A stretch of 64,000 bases of DNA from Paenibacillus dokdonensis (GTDB lineage: Bacteria; Bacillota; Bacilli; Paenibacillales; Paenibacillaceae): contig NZ_STGQ01000001.1 in the NCBI RefSeq assembly GCF_004916975.1, positions 1,450,993 to 1,514,992 on the forward strand, read 5' to 3'. The notes beneath the pieces were generated by a model, which was not told where the DNA came from, searched no databases, and saw only the letters and a list, made by a program, of their open reading frames with translations. Made by a program: the position numbers and the translations under genes. Below, in pieces: positions 34,359-43,216 of the stretch (the first letter of the stretch is position 1; each line of letters begins with the position of its first letter).

Positions 34359-36374
34359 ATGTCTTTTCAGCCTAATCCGGGAGATATGATCCGTATCAAC
34401 GGAAAAATGTACTCTGTGGGTCAGCATCCAGCCGCGCCCGGTTTGGCGTATGCCCAAGCAGGAAGGCAGGGAATTGTCTATCAGCTGATCCCTGCAGAAG
34501 GCGGACCGCATGAGGCGAAGGCTCTAAAAGTGTTTTTTCCTAAATTTCGTATTCCGGCGATGGTTTATCAGTCTGAAACGATGGAGATTTACAGTGGAAG
34601 CCCGGGCTTGCAGGTCTGCAGTCGAGACGTGCTCACTCCCGAAAGAAACGGAGAAATAATTGCCGAACATCCGGACCTGCTATATGCCGTATTGATGCCC
34701 TGGGTTCACGGATTTACCTGGTTTGATATCATTGCCGACCAGAGGCAGCTTAAACGCACGGAAAGTCTCTCGCTCGCAAAGGCGCTTTCCGGCATTGCTT
34801 CGGGCATGGAACAGCGTGGCTTGGCCCATTGCGATTTATCTGCTCCGAACGTAATGCTTCCGTTTTTTTCTGAAGTCGATCTACCGGACAAGAGCTCGGC
34901 TGTCGAATTGGTTGATGTTGAGCAGATGTATAGTCCTAAAATGGACCGACCTGATGTACTGCTGGCAGGCTCGCCTGGATATGCAGCCCATCGTACGGTG
35001 CAGAGTGGACTGTGGAGTGCTTATGCAGATCGGTTTGCCGGAGCGATTATTCTTGCTGAGATGCTGGGATGGTGTGATCCACAGGTAGTGGGGAAGGCCT
35101 GGGGAGAAAGCTATTTCGACCAGCATGAGATGCAAAACCCATGCGAGCGGTATTTTGTGCTGAAGAAGTCCCTCGAGGATAACTGGGGTACTAAGGTTGC
35201 GGAACTGTTCGCCCGTGCTTGGGAGAGTCAGGATGTTAGCAGTTGTCCGACCTTCGGTGAATGGCTGGTTATCTTGTCGTCCATTAATGAGGAACAACTG
35301 CTGCAGGATGAAATTGAAATCGCTGCAGTTCCCAATATTCAAGTGGAGGAGCCAATCATACCTACGCAGGCAGCCTCTGAGGCTGCTGCGGGATCCGTCC
35401 CTGAACGACAGGGGTCAGGCGCTGTCTTGGTTGAATCGAACCGAACCGGTCAGGATAGTGGCGTAGTCAACCGGTTATTCCTGCAGGCAAGGGAAATGGA
35501 GGAGAAGGGAAATCTCAACGGCGCACTTGAGGTTTACCGGTCCGCACATCATTTTGTACCATCAGGTTCACCGCTGCAGGTGGAACTGGAAGCGGCCATT
35601 AAGGGGATTGAGGAGCTGCTCAATCCGAAACAGGAAGATGAGCCAGGGAAGCTTCCTTTTTACCGTTCCCGAAAATGGATTGCTACAGCAATTGCTGTCT
35701 TGATTCTTATCGGAGGCTCCGGCTTTACGGTAAACCGGATATTGGCAGACCGGGCGGAAAACCGTCAAAAGGAAGCCGCAGCCACTGAGGCTCTTGCCAA
35801 GCAGCAGGAAGAAGTCAGATTGGCAGAGCTCAAAAAGCAGGAGGACGAAAAGCTGGTGAAGGCTGCCGAAGCGGAGCAAAAGCTTAAGCAGGATGAAGAA
35901 ATCAAGCTGGCTCAGCAGAAGCTTGAAAAGCAAAAGCTGCAGGAGCAGTATAACAAACAGGCCAAGTATGAAGCCTATCTTGCCCAGCAAATGCAAAATC
36001 AAGAGAAAAAGGATTCGGAGAAGCAACAGCTGCAGCAGATGTATGACAAACAGGCCAAGTTTGAAGCTTACCAGAAGCAGCTAAAGATTCAACAGGCCAA
36101 AGAAGAAGCCGCACGCAAGGAGGCTGCAGCGAAAGCCAAGACACTCCAGAAAAAACGGTCAAGCCAGGTAGTCCAGCTGATTGCTTCCTATAATCAAGCC
36201 TATAATGCTCAAAAGGGCGGTAATACGGCGAAAGCAAGAGAATACGCTAAAAGCTTTGTCAATTTGTATGAGAAGGATGCAGCTTATTTTAAAACTGTGG
36301 GGAAAACCAGCACTCGCGCAAACGGAATTTATAAATTTCTGGCCAATGCGGGTTATCAGCTGCCTAACGTCTAG
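34359..36374 (+). CDS. Ser/Thr kinase-TM-coiled-coil protein of the type VII locus (EssB-like layout)
   Basis: 671 residues, ATG 34359 after GAGAGGGG (an ATG 6 bases earlier abuts the ribosome site). Residues ~1-320 are a kinase-like domain with ATP Lys57 (EAKALKVFF), a catalytic loop AHCDLSAPNVML (Asp159, Asn164) and a DFG equivalent VDVEQ (Asp186). A TPR-like stretch (~375-425) precedes one TM helix (~440-460: IATAIAVLILIGG). Then a charged coiled coil (~465-600) with two near copies of QQMYDKQAKFEAYQKQL, and a helical end. Order kinase-TM-external part equals EssB/YukC, whose kinase domain is inactive; here the catalytic residues are kept. Partner genes are a vWA and a PP2C protein. Confidence 0.85.
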   Translation: MSFQPNPGDMIRINGKMYSVGQHPAAPGLAYAQAGRQGIVYQLIPAEGGPHEAKALKVFFPKFRIPAMVYQSETMEIYSGSPGLQVCSRDVLTPERNGEIIAEHPDLLYAVLMPWVHGFTWFDIIADQRQLKRTESLSLAKALSGIASGMEQRGLAHCDLSAPNVMLPFFSEVDLPDKSSAVELVDVEQMYSPKMDRPDVLLAGSPGYAAHRTVQSGLWSAYADRFAGAIILAEMLGWCDPQVVGKAWGESYFDQHEMQNPCERYFVLKKSLEDNWGTKVAELFARAWESQDVSSCPTFGEWLVILSSINEEQLLQDEIEIAAVPNIQVEEPIIPTQAASEAAAGSVPERQGSGAVLVESNRTGQDSGVVNRLFLQAREMEEKGNLNGALEVYRSAHHFVPSGSPLQVELEAAIKGIEELLNPKQEDEPGKLPFYRSRKWIATAIAVLILIGGSGFTVNRILADRAENRQKEAAATEALAKQQEEVRLAELKKQEDEKLVKAAEAEQKLKQDEEIKLAQQKLEKQKLQEQYNKQAKYEAYLAQQMQNQEKKDSEKQQLQQMYDKQAKFEAYQKQLKIQQAKEEAARKEAAAKAKTLQKKRSSQVVQLIASYNQAYNAQKGGNTAKAREYAKSFVNLYEKDAAYFKTVGKTSTRANGIYKFLANAGYQLPNV

Positions 36375-36413
36375 ACATGATTTATTAACCAAAAAGGGGA
36401 GTTAAATAAAAAG

Positions 36414-37169
36414 ATGAATTATACTATTCAGGCTTCCCAGCGCACGCCAGCGCTTATTATCTACTTAATCGATATCAGCGCATCCATGAATATGCTGATG
36501 GAGGATAAACGGCGTATCGATATCGTTTATGAAGCCTTATCTCTCGCTATTCGGCAAATGGTGTTCCGGTCAACGAAAGGTAACCGACTTACGCCGCGTT
36601 ACCGGATTGCCATCTTGGCATATAGTGATGATGTTTACGATCTGCTCAATGGAATAAAGGGGATCGATGAAATTGCAGCAGTGGGTTCTTTGCCGGATCT
36701 GACACCGAGAAGATTCTCGGATTCAGCTAAGGCCTTCCGCCAGGCGGAACGTATACTGCAGTCCGAACTTCCGCATATGCAGGATTGTCCTGCCCCGCTG
36801 GTTTGTCACATGACCGATGGGGTAGCAACCGGAGATGATCCTGAGCCTATAGCCAAACGGATTATGAGCATGAGTGTACCAGACGGAAATGTGCTCGTGG
36901 AAAATATCTTTATCTCCGATCATATGCTGGATGAGCCTATCTTGCAGCCAAGGCGTTGGAAAGGAATCCACACGGAAACCGAGCTCAAGGATGAGCATGC
37001 GGCAAAGCTGCGGAATATGTCCTCACCTCTGCCGGAGAGCTATCGGGAGATGCTGGCCGAGGCTGATTATCTACTTACCCCCGGAGCATTGATGATGCTT
37101 CCAGGAAGTTGTGCTGAGCTCGTGTCCATCGGATTCCAAATGTCGGCGGCAACGCCGGTCAGAGCGTAG
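36414..37169 (+). CDS. von Willebrand factor A domain protein, TerY-like
   Basis: 251-residue soluble vWA protein. MIDAS metal site: DISASMN (DxSxS, Asp22), a middle Thr region, and HMTDG (Asp ~137). TerY-type vWA proteins work with a kinase and a PP2C phosphatase (the TerY-P triad); all three are consecutive here. ATG after AAAAGGGGAG, 39 bases after the kinase. Presumed scaffold or substrate of the phosphorylation pair. Confidence 0.88.
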   Translation: MNYTIQASQRTPALIIYLIDISASMNMLMEDKRRIDIVYEALSLAIRQMVFRSTKGNRLTPRYRIAILAYSDDVYDLLNGIKGIDEIAAVGSLPDLTPRRFSDSAKAFRQAERILQSELPHMQDCPAPLVCHMTDGVATGDDPEPIAKRIMSMSVPDGNVLVENIFISDHMLDEPILQPRRWKGIHTETELKDEHAAKLRNMSSPLPESYREMLAEADYLLTPGALMMLPGSCAELVSIGFQMSAATPVRA

Positions 37170-37182
37170 GAAGGGGTATTCT

Positions 37183-37989
37183 ATGAAAACCAATACGGCT
37201 GCAACTCAAGGCTTATTCACGTTTGTCAGTTCCCAGTCCTCTGAGCATCGGCTTTCTACATATCAAGGCCGTTTTGTCTGCAGATATGCTTATGGGCGCG
37301 CAATGGAAAGTCTAGTGCAGGGAGAGAAAGGGCAGGATTTTGTTGGTGTTCATATGGATGGCAACTCATGTAATTTTGTTCTTTGCGACGGGGTCGGACA
37401 GAGCTACCAAGGTGATTTCGCTGCGCGATTTCTTGGCAACACGCTGCTGGACTGGCTGGGTACCACGCGCGAGTGGTCCTCTGCAGCTTTTACAAGCTTC
37501 ATGCAGGAAATCACCGCATCAGCTTCCGAGCAGCTTAAACAGCTGACGCCTCCGGGAGAAGTCCCTACGCTGCTGCGCGAGGTACTGGAAGACAAGCAGC
37601 GTCTTGGAAGCCAGACGATGTATATTTGTGGTCGTATCGAGCTGCCTACAGCAAGAAAAAGACAGGGGAGAATCTGGATGGCATGGCAGGGTGATTCAAG
37701 GCTGCGCTTCTGGAAAAATAATGCGGAGATCAGCGAATATTTCCACGAAACGATGCTGACGAATGAACGCTGGTCCACCTTAACGGGGCCGGTCGGAGGT
37801 TCGCCCCATGTATACCAGACCCGTCTGGAATACGGATTACCAATGCGTCTGCAGCTCTACACGGACGGTCTGGATGATCTGGATCCGATCCGCGAGCTGC
37901 TGCCGGATGAACAGATTCAGATTCTCCTTGATGCCCCGCATACTGGCGGGCTTGAGGATGATGCTGCGTTTTTGGAACTTCAGTGGTAA
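37183..37989 (+). CDS. PP2C-type protein phosphatase
   Basis: 268 residues. PP2C metal-site motifs in order: GQDFVGV, LCDGVGQS (DGxG), WQGDSRL, YTDGLDD, and EDDAAF. ATG 37183 follows GGAAGGGGTATTCT; a longer frame upstream overlaps the vWA gene and has no ribosome site. It should reverse the action of the kinase two genes upstream. Last gene of the cluster. Confidence 0.9.
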   Translation: MKTNTAATQGLFTFVSSQSSEHRLSTYQGRFVCRYAYGRAMESLVQGEKGQDFVGVHMDGNSCNFVLCDGVGQSYQGDFAARFLGNTLLDWLGTTREWSSAAFTSFMQEITASASEQLKQLTPPGEVPTLLREVLEDKQRLGSQTMYICGRIELPTARKRQGRIWMAWQGDSRLRFWKNNAEISEYFHETMLTNERWSTLTGPVGGSPHVYQTRLEYGLPMRLQLYTDGLDDLDPIRELLPDEQIQILLDAPHTGGLEDDAAFLELQW

Positions 37990-38135
37990 CAGGAATAACG
38001 AGAATTTACAGTGGTTAAAAATAGTTAGAGGAATAAAAAAAGTTTTTTTGTTAGGTGATTAAGCATAAGCTCTTTTTGGGTAATCTTGAGACAGATGAAA
38101 CATACTAGAATCAGGTTACCAAAGGAGAGATACGA

Positions 38136-38942
38136 ATGAGTCAGGAGCAGGTAAATAAACTGCGTTTTACAGGAAAGACAGCGATTGTAACGGGAGCCGG
38201 TTCCGGCATTGGAAAAGCGGCTGCCATTAAAATGGCTACAGAGGGAGCCAATGTGGCTTTATTCGATTTATTAAACGACCGCACGGCTCAGACAGAAGCG
38301 GAGATTAATGCCATTCGACCGGGTTCCGCACGCGCTTTTGATGTGGATACCTCGGATGCGGCCCGTGTGGAAAAAGCGGTTCTCGAAACGGTAGAACTGT
38401 TCGGCTCGGTTGATGTTGTTTTTGCCAATGCAGGCATCAATGGCGTGCTTTCACCTATTGAAGATATGAAGCTGGAGGACTGGCAGCATACGCTGAGCGT
38501 GAATCTGAACGGTACATTTTTGACAGTCAAGTATGCCATTCCTCATTTGAAAAAGCACGGTGGCAGCGTCATTATTACGAGTTCCATTAACGGCAACCGG
38601 ACGTTCTCGAATTTTGGTATGTCTGCCTACAGCACCTCAAAGGCAGGTCAAGTAGCCTTTGCCAAAATGGCGGCGCTGGAGCTGGCCAAATTCAAAATCC
38701 GTGTTAATGTCATTTGCCCGGGTTCCATTTCAACCAATATCGATCAAAGCACGGAGAAAACTGAAGAGTTGAAGGAAATTGTCATCCCGGTACAGTTCCC
38801 GGAAGGAAGTCAGCCTCTGGCTGATGGACCTGGGGATCCAGAAAACGTGGCTGATCTTGTGGCGTTTCTGGGCTCGGATGAGTCCTGTCATATTACAGGC
38901 GCACAGATTATTATCGACGGAGCGGAATCGCTACTCTGCTAA
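38136..38942 (+). CDS. Short-chain dehydrogenase/reductase
   Basis: 268-residue SDR: cofactor motif TGAGSGIG, NAG motif (FANAGI), catalytic Ser (ITSSI), YSTSK (Tyr/Lys), and a C-terminal IDGA. The Asp after the second strand (LFDLL) favours NAD(H). ATG after AAAGGAGAG. Substrate unknown. Monocistronic, with a strong terminator. Confidence 0.92.
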   Translation: MSQEQVNKLRFTGKTAIVTGAGSGIGKAAAIKMATEGANVALFDLLNDRTAQTEAEINAIRPGSARAFDVDTSDAARVEKAVLETVELFGSVDVVFANAGINGVLSPIEDMKLEDWQHTLSVNLNGTFLTVKYAIPHLKKHGGSVIITSSINGNRTFSNFGMSAYSTSKAGQVAFAKMAALELAKFKIRVNVICPGSISTNIDQSTEKTEELKEIVIPVQFPEGSQPLADGPGDPENVADLVAFLGSDESCHITGAQIIIDGAESLLC

Positions 38943-38964
38943 TGTAGGATATGTTGAAAATAAT

Positions 38965-38997
38965 GGCCGTTTCCGCAGCTGCGGAAACGGTCTTATT
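38965..38997 (+). terminator. Terminator after SDR gene
   Basis: GGCCGTTTCCGCAGCTGCGG palindrome continuing AAACGGTC, followed by TTATTCT. Confidence 0.8.
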
Positions 38998-39002
38998 CTA
39001 GT

Positions 39003-39031
39003 TTGACATGCCCGGTGGTACATGATTACAT
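39003..39031 (+). promoter_or_regulatory. Sigma-A promoter of the DUF1992 gene
   Basis: TTGACA (39003-39008), 17-base spacer, TTACAT (39026-39031), 43 bases before the ATG. Confidence 0.6.
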
Positions 39032-39073
39032 TGAATAAAGTTTACTTTAGAACATAAGGAGGGCTGACCTCAC

Positions 39074-39451
39074 ATGAGTATCATGTCTTGGCTTGCAGAA
39101 CAAAGAATAACCCAGGCAATGAATCAGGGTGAATTCGAGGATCTGGCAGGTAAAGGAAAGCCGCTGGAGCTCGAAGATACGTCCCAGATCCCTGAAGACC
39201 TCCGAATGTCATATAAAATCATGAAAAATGCCGGGTTCATTCCGGAGGAAATGCAGTTGAAGGGAGAACTGCTGAAGCTGCAGGATTTAATCCATGCTTG
39301 CGTGACCGCCGGCGAAAAGGAAAAGCTGAAAAAAACGCTGACTGAGAAGAAGCTGCGCTTTCAAATGCTGATGGAGCAGAGAGGATTAAGCGGCAGCACG
39401 GCGTTTTTGGAATATGAGCAAAAGATGCGAGACCGTTTGGAGGATTCTTAG
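39074..39451 (+). CDS. DUF1992 protein (DnaJ-homologue-like)
   Basis: 125 residues. WLAEQRITQAMNQGEFEDLA, GKGKPLEL and MSYKIMKNAGFIPEEMQL are the hallmark segments of DUF1992, a helical family sometimes labelled DnaJ homologue C28 and of unknown function. ATG after AAGGAGGGC. Confidence 0.9.
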   Translation: MSIMSWLAEQRITQAMNQGEFEDLAGKGKPLELEDTSQIPEDLRMSYKIMKNAGFIPEEMQLKGELLKLQDLIHACVTAGEKEKLKKTLTEKKLRFQMLMEQRGLSGSTAFLEYEQKMRDRLEDS

Positions 39452-39473
39452 GAGCTTATTTTTTGTATGGCAA

Positions 39474-39522
39474 AAAAAACCTCTATCTTTACCTTCAGCT
39501 CAGGCAAAGATAGAGGTTTTTT
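39474..39522. terminator. Bidirectional terminator between DUF1992 and gluQ
   Basis: AAAAAACCTCTATCTTT and AAAGATAGAGGTTTTTT pair perfectly with A/T tails on each side. Confidence 0.9.
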
Positions 39523-40510
39523 ATGGGATTTTAGTTCCATGCAGATGGGATAACGTCCTTTCGGTGATGATGATCGGATTAGAAGGAAGCTTTTCCATAT
39601 GGAAAAGAGGTATACACTCTCTGGCTGTCAATGGCTCCAGCTTCTCTGTCAGTCCTGCGATCCACATGAGCCAGCCGACCACTTGCTCGGCAGTGACACC
39701 CATTTCACGAAGTGCTGCCAGACTGGTTCCGCCATGCCGCTTGGCCAGTCGTTTGCCATCCGGACCCATAAACAGTGGAACATGGGCAAAAGCCGGGGCG
39801 TGCATACCAAGCGCTTTATAAAGCATGAGCTGCCTGGGGACGGAATCCAGCAGGTCTGATCCTCTGAGGACATCCGTAATATGCATCCGGTCATCATCTA
39901 CGACGACAGCCAATTGATACGATATCATTCCATCTGCTCTCCGCACGATGAAGTCGCCGCCGCTGGCGGCATCAAACTCCTGCTGGCCGGCAACACCATC
40001 CCGGAAAATAAGCATTTCATGGTCAACTTTGAACCGTAATGCTGGGGCTTTAACCAAGGATTTGCGGGCAGCTTCTTCTTGCGTCAGATGGCGACAAGTT
40101 CCCGGATATGCAGGACCTTCCGATGATAATCCGTGGGGTGCGCGTACAGCTGCTAATAGATCAGCGCGGCTGCAATAACAGGGATAAAGACATCCTTTGC
40201 CATCAAGCTGCTTCAGGGATTCATCGTAATACTCGATCCTTTCGCTTTGGGTATACGGACCAAAAGGACCACCTACATCCGGACCTTCATCCCAGTCCAG
40301 CCCTAGCCAGTACAGGTCGTCAAGAATTTGTCTTGCCAAGTGCGGTCTGGACCGCTGTGTATCGATATCCTCCATCCGCAGCAAGAAAGTTCCTTGCCGG
40401 CTGCGGATCTGAAGCCAAGAAAGCAAAGCCGCCCATGCATTGCCAATATGCAGCTCGCCTGAAGGTGTAGGTGCGAATCTGCCTCGCACCTGACGTTTGT
40501 TTGGGCTCAA
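39521..40510 (-). CDS. gluQ: Glutamyl-Q tRNA(Asp) synthetase
   Basis: 329-residue truncated GluRS paralogue that attaches glutamate to queuosine in tRNA-Asp, without an anticodon-binding domain. RGRFAPTPSGELHIGN (HIGH-type motif), the zinc set CYC ... YPGTC, and KRLAKRHG (KMSKS position). TTG at 40510 chosen: AAAAGGAGA lies ~10 bases upstream and the protein then starts a few residues before the first strand. A much longer frame upstream overlaps the divergent hrpB gene and is not credible. Confidence 0.92.
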   Translation of the reverse strand: MSPNKRQVRGRFAPTPSGELHIGNAWAALLSWLQIRSRQGTFLLRMEDIDTQRSRPHLARQILDDLYWLGLDWDEGPDVGGPFGPYTQSERIEYYDESLKQLDGKGCLYPCYCSRADLLAAVRAPHGLSSEGPAYPGTCRHLTQEEAARKSLVKAPALRFKVDHEMLIFRDGVAGQQEFDAASGGDFIVRRADGMISYQLAVVVDDDRMHITDVLRGSDLLDSVPRQLMLYKALGMHAPAFAHVPLFMGPDGKRLAKRHGGTSLAALREMGVTAEQVVGWLMWIAGLTEKLEPLTARECIPLFHMEKLPSNPIIITERTLSHLHGTKIP

Positions 40511-40634
40511 ATGCAATCGTCTCCTTTTTGCAGCTTCGTACATTTTATAGCAAACCGACGTGGATATCCAGTGCTCCAAGGCTCTATAATGAAAGCAAGA
40601 CAAGTATACGATCGAAAGACATGGTGAGAAGAGA

Positions 40635-43130
40635 ATGAATGAATTACCGATACAGAGGGTACTGCCAGAGCTGATTGAACGATTGCGATCAGATACATCG
40701 GCGGTCCTCATTGCTGAGCCGGGGGCGGGGAAGACGACCCAGGTTCCACTGGCTTTCCTGAACGAATCTTGGCTGCATGGCCGAAAAATCATTATGCTGG
40801 AGCCGCGCAGGCTCGCCGCGCGGGCTGCAGCGGAATATATGTCCAAAATGCTCGGCGAGCAGACCGGAGAAACTGTCGGCTACCGGGTAAGGATGGATAG
40901 TAAGACAGGTAAAAATACAAGGATAGAAGTGGTGACGGAGGGGATTTTGACCCGGATGCTGCAAAATGATCCTGAGCTTGAAGGCGTCGGGATGATCATT
41001 TTTGACGAATTTCATGAACGTAATTTACAGGGTGATCTGGGTCTCGCTCTGGCACTTGAATCCAGGTCTGTCCTCAGGGAGGATTTACGGATTCTGGTGA
41101 TGTCGGCGACGCTTGAAGCAGAGCCTGTCGCTGCGCTGCTGGGGCATGCATCTGTCGTGAACTGTCCTGGACGGCAGTTTCCGGTAGAAACGATATATAC
41201 ACCGCCAGCTAACGGACAGAAACTCGAGCAGCATCTGGCAGCTGTTATCCGAGAGGCTGCCGCAGCGCATCCCGGCGATATACTGGTCTTCCTGCCCGGA
41301 GCCGGGGAAATCCGCAGGCTGCATGCAGAGCTGGATAGAGCAGGACTTTCATCCGGATTTGTGGTCAGGCCGCTGTATGGTCAGCTGCCGCAAAATGAAC
41401 AAGATGCCGCAGTGCGTCCGGATACAGAAAACCGGCGCAAGATAATTCTGTCAACTTCCATTGCGGAAACGAGCTTAACAATAGACGGTGTTCGGATAGT
41501 GGTGGACAGCGGATATATGCGTACACAGCTTTTTTCTCCGCGTTCAGGAATGCCTTATTTGGCAACAAGCCAGGTATCCCGGGCTTCTGCAGACCAGCGC
41601 AGAGGCCGGGCGGGACGGACGGCTCCGGGAGTGGCGTACAGGCTGTGGAGCCATGAAGTACATGATCACTTGAAACAGCGGAATCAGCCGGAGATTCTGG
41701 AGACGGATTTAACGCCGTTAGCACTTGAGCTCGCGGCATGGGGAGTTCAAGAGCCCAAAAGCTTGCTGTGGCTTGATCCTCCGCCGGAGGCCGCCTTTGA
41801 GCGGGGGAGAGAGCTATTGCAGCGCCTCGGGGCAATTAATCTGGGCGGGATGATCACTGATAAAGGGAAGCGGATGGCGGAGTTTGGCATGCATCCCCGG
41901 CTGGCAGCAATGATGCTCCAGGCTGTGGGGATGGATATGGGAGGGCTTGCTGCCGCCATAGCTGCTCTGCTGCAGGAGAGAGATATTTTCCGAGGCAGCC
42001 CCAAGGACAAAGATGCGGACATTCGAAGCCGGATCGAGGCTATTTCCTTATGGGATCAGAGAGGTATAACATCAGCAAATACAGAAGAGACCGTATTAAA
42101 GTGTATTGCACGTGAAAGCCGGCATGTCCGAAAACAATTAGGTATTAAGGATGGAGGAGCAGTTGATTCAGAGAAGTGCGGGCTTTTATTATCTTTTGCT
42201 TATCCTGACCGGATTGGTCAGAGCCGCGGCGGCGGCAAGTTTTTGCTGACCTCGGGCCGGGGAGTGGAACTCTCAGGAGCGCAGCTGCTCAGCCGTTCAT
42301 CATATGTCACGGTGGCTGCGGTGGATGATCAGAAAGGTGCTGAGGGTAAAATTTTGCTGGCTGCTCCACTGAGCATTGAGGACCTGCAGCGATATCATCA
42401 GGATGATATAGAGGAAGAAATGATTGTAGAATGGGATTCGGTGCTCAGCACTGTTAAGGCCCGGAATCAGACGAGTCTGGGAGCAATCATACTCCGGGAG
42501 TCGCAGGCCATGCAGCCTCCGCAAGAGTTGGTAGCCGCTGCTCTCCTGACAGGTATACGGACCGAGGGACTGGATATTCTGCCTTGGACCAAGCAGGCCA
42601 AACAGCTGCGTCAGCGTTTGCATCTGATGCACTTGGCGGATCCGGATTGGCCGGAGATGACTGCAGAAGCGCTTCTGGGGAACCTGGAGGATTGGCTCCT
42701 GCCGTATCTTTATGGAATGAGGAGCCGTACAGATCTCCAAAAGCTGCAGCTTGCAGCGATCCTTGAGCAAAAGCTGGGCTGGGATAAAAAGAGTCGTCTC
42801 GACAAAGAAATACCTACACATATCACGGTTCCAAGCGGATCAAGAATAGCCGTGGATTACAGCGATCCGAGGCAACCCGCCCTGGCGGTCAAGCTTCAGG
42901 AGATGTTCGGACTACATGAAACGCCAAGGATTGGTCATGGTAAAATACCGCTGACACTTCATCTTTTGTCGCCCGCTCAGCGCCCTGTCCAGATTACTTC
43001 TGATCTGGCGAGCTTTTGGAAAAGCGGATATTTTGAAGTGAGGAAAGATTTAAAAGGCCGGTATCCAAAGCATTATTGGCCGGACGATCCGCTGGAGGCT
43101 ATAGCGACAAGACGCACCCGCCCACAATAA
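40635..43130 (+). CDS. hrpB: ATP-dependent DEAH-box helicase HrpB
   Basis: 831-residue helicase: Walker A AEPGAGKTT, motif Ia (EPRRLAARA), DEFH box (IIFDEFHERN), SAT (VMSATLE), motif VI QRRGRAGRTAPG, then helicase-associated and HrpB C-terminal domains (HYWPDDPLEA near the end). Full family length. ATG at 40635. Divergent from gluQ. Biological role of HrpB is poorly defined; RNA remodelling is assumed from the family. Confidence 0.94.
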   Translation: MNELPIQRVLPELIERLRSDTSAVLIAEPGAGKTTQVPLAFLNESWLHGRKIIMLEPRRLAARAAAEYMSKMLGEQTGETVGYRVRMDSKTGKNTRIEVVTEGILTRMLQNDPELEGVGMIIFDEFHERNLQGDLGLALALESRSVLREDLRILVMSATLEAEPVAALLGHASVVNCPGRQFPVETIYTPPANGQKLEQHLAAVIREAAAAHPGDILVFLPGAGEIRRLHAELDRAGLSSGFVVRPLYGQLPQNEQDAAVRPDTENRRKIILSTSIAETSLTIDGVRIVVDSGYMRTQLFSPRSGMPYLATSQVSRASADQRRGRAGRTAPGVAYRLWSHEVHDHLKQRNQPEILETDLTPLALELAAWGVQEPKSLLWLDPPPEAAFERGRELLQRLGAINLGGMITDKGKRMAEFGMHPRLAAMMLQAVGMDMGGLAAAIAALLQERDIFRGSPKDKDADIRSRIEAISLWDQRGITSANTEETVLKCIARESRHVRKQLGIKDGGAVDSEKCGLLLSFAYPDRIGQSRGGGKFLLTSGRGVELSGAQLLSRSSYVTVAAVDDQKGAEGKILLAAPLSIEDLQRYHQDDIEEEMIVEWDSVLSTVKARNQTSLGAIILRESQAMQPPQELVAAALLTGIRTEGLDILPWTKQAKQLRQRLHLMHLADPDWPEMTAEALLGNLEDWLLPYLYGMRSRTDLQKLQLAAILEQKLGWDKKSRLDKEIPTHITVPSGSRIAVDYSDPRQPALAVKLQEMFGLHETPRIGHGKIPLTLHLLSPAQRPVQITSDLASFWKSGYFEVRKDLKGRYPKHYWPDDPLEAIATRRTRPQ

Positions 43131-43156
43131 AGATCCTTCAATGCGAGTTCCATATT

Positions 43157-43182
43157 GTTTGTTTTTCAGATGAAGCGGGTAA
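43157..43182 (+). promoter_or_regulatory. Sigma-B-type promoter of the general stress gene
   Basis: GTTTGT, 14-base spacer, GGGTAA: close to the Bacillus sigma-B consensus GTTTAA-N12-14-GGGWAW, 34 bases before the ATG. It fits the general-stress product. Confidence 0.6.
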
Positions 43183-43216
43183 TATGAAAACAAATAGTGA
43201 AATGGAGGAAAAGGTC

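Noticed and set aside
40511..40846. 112-codon N-terminal extension of the gluQ frame
   Set aside because: It overlaps the divergent hrpB gene and adds sequence foreign to GluQ-RS.
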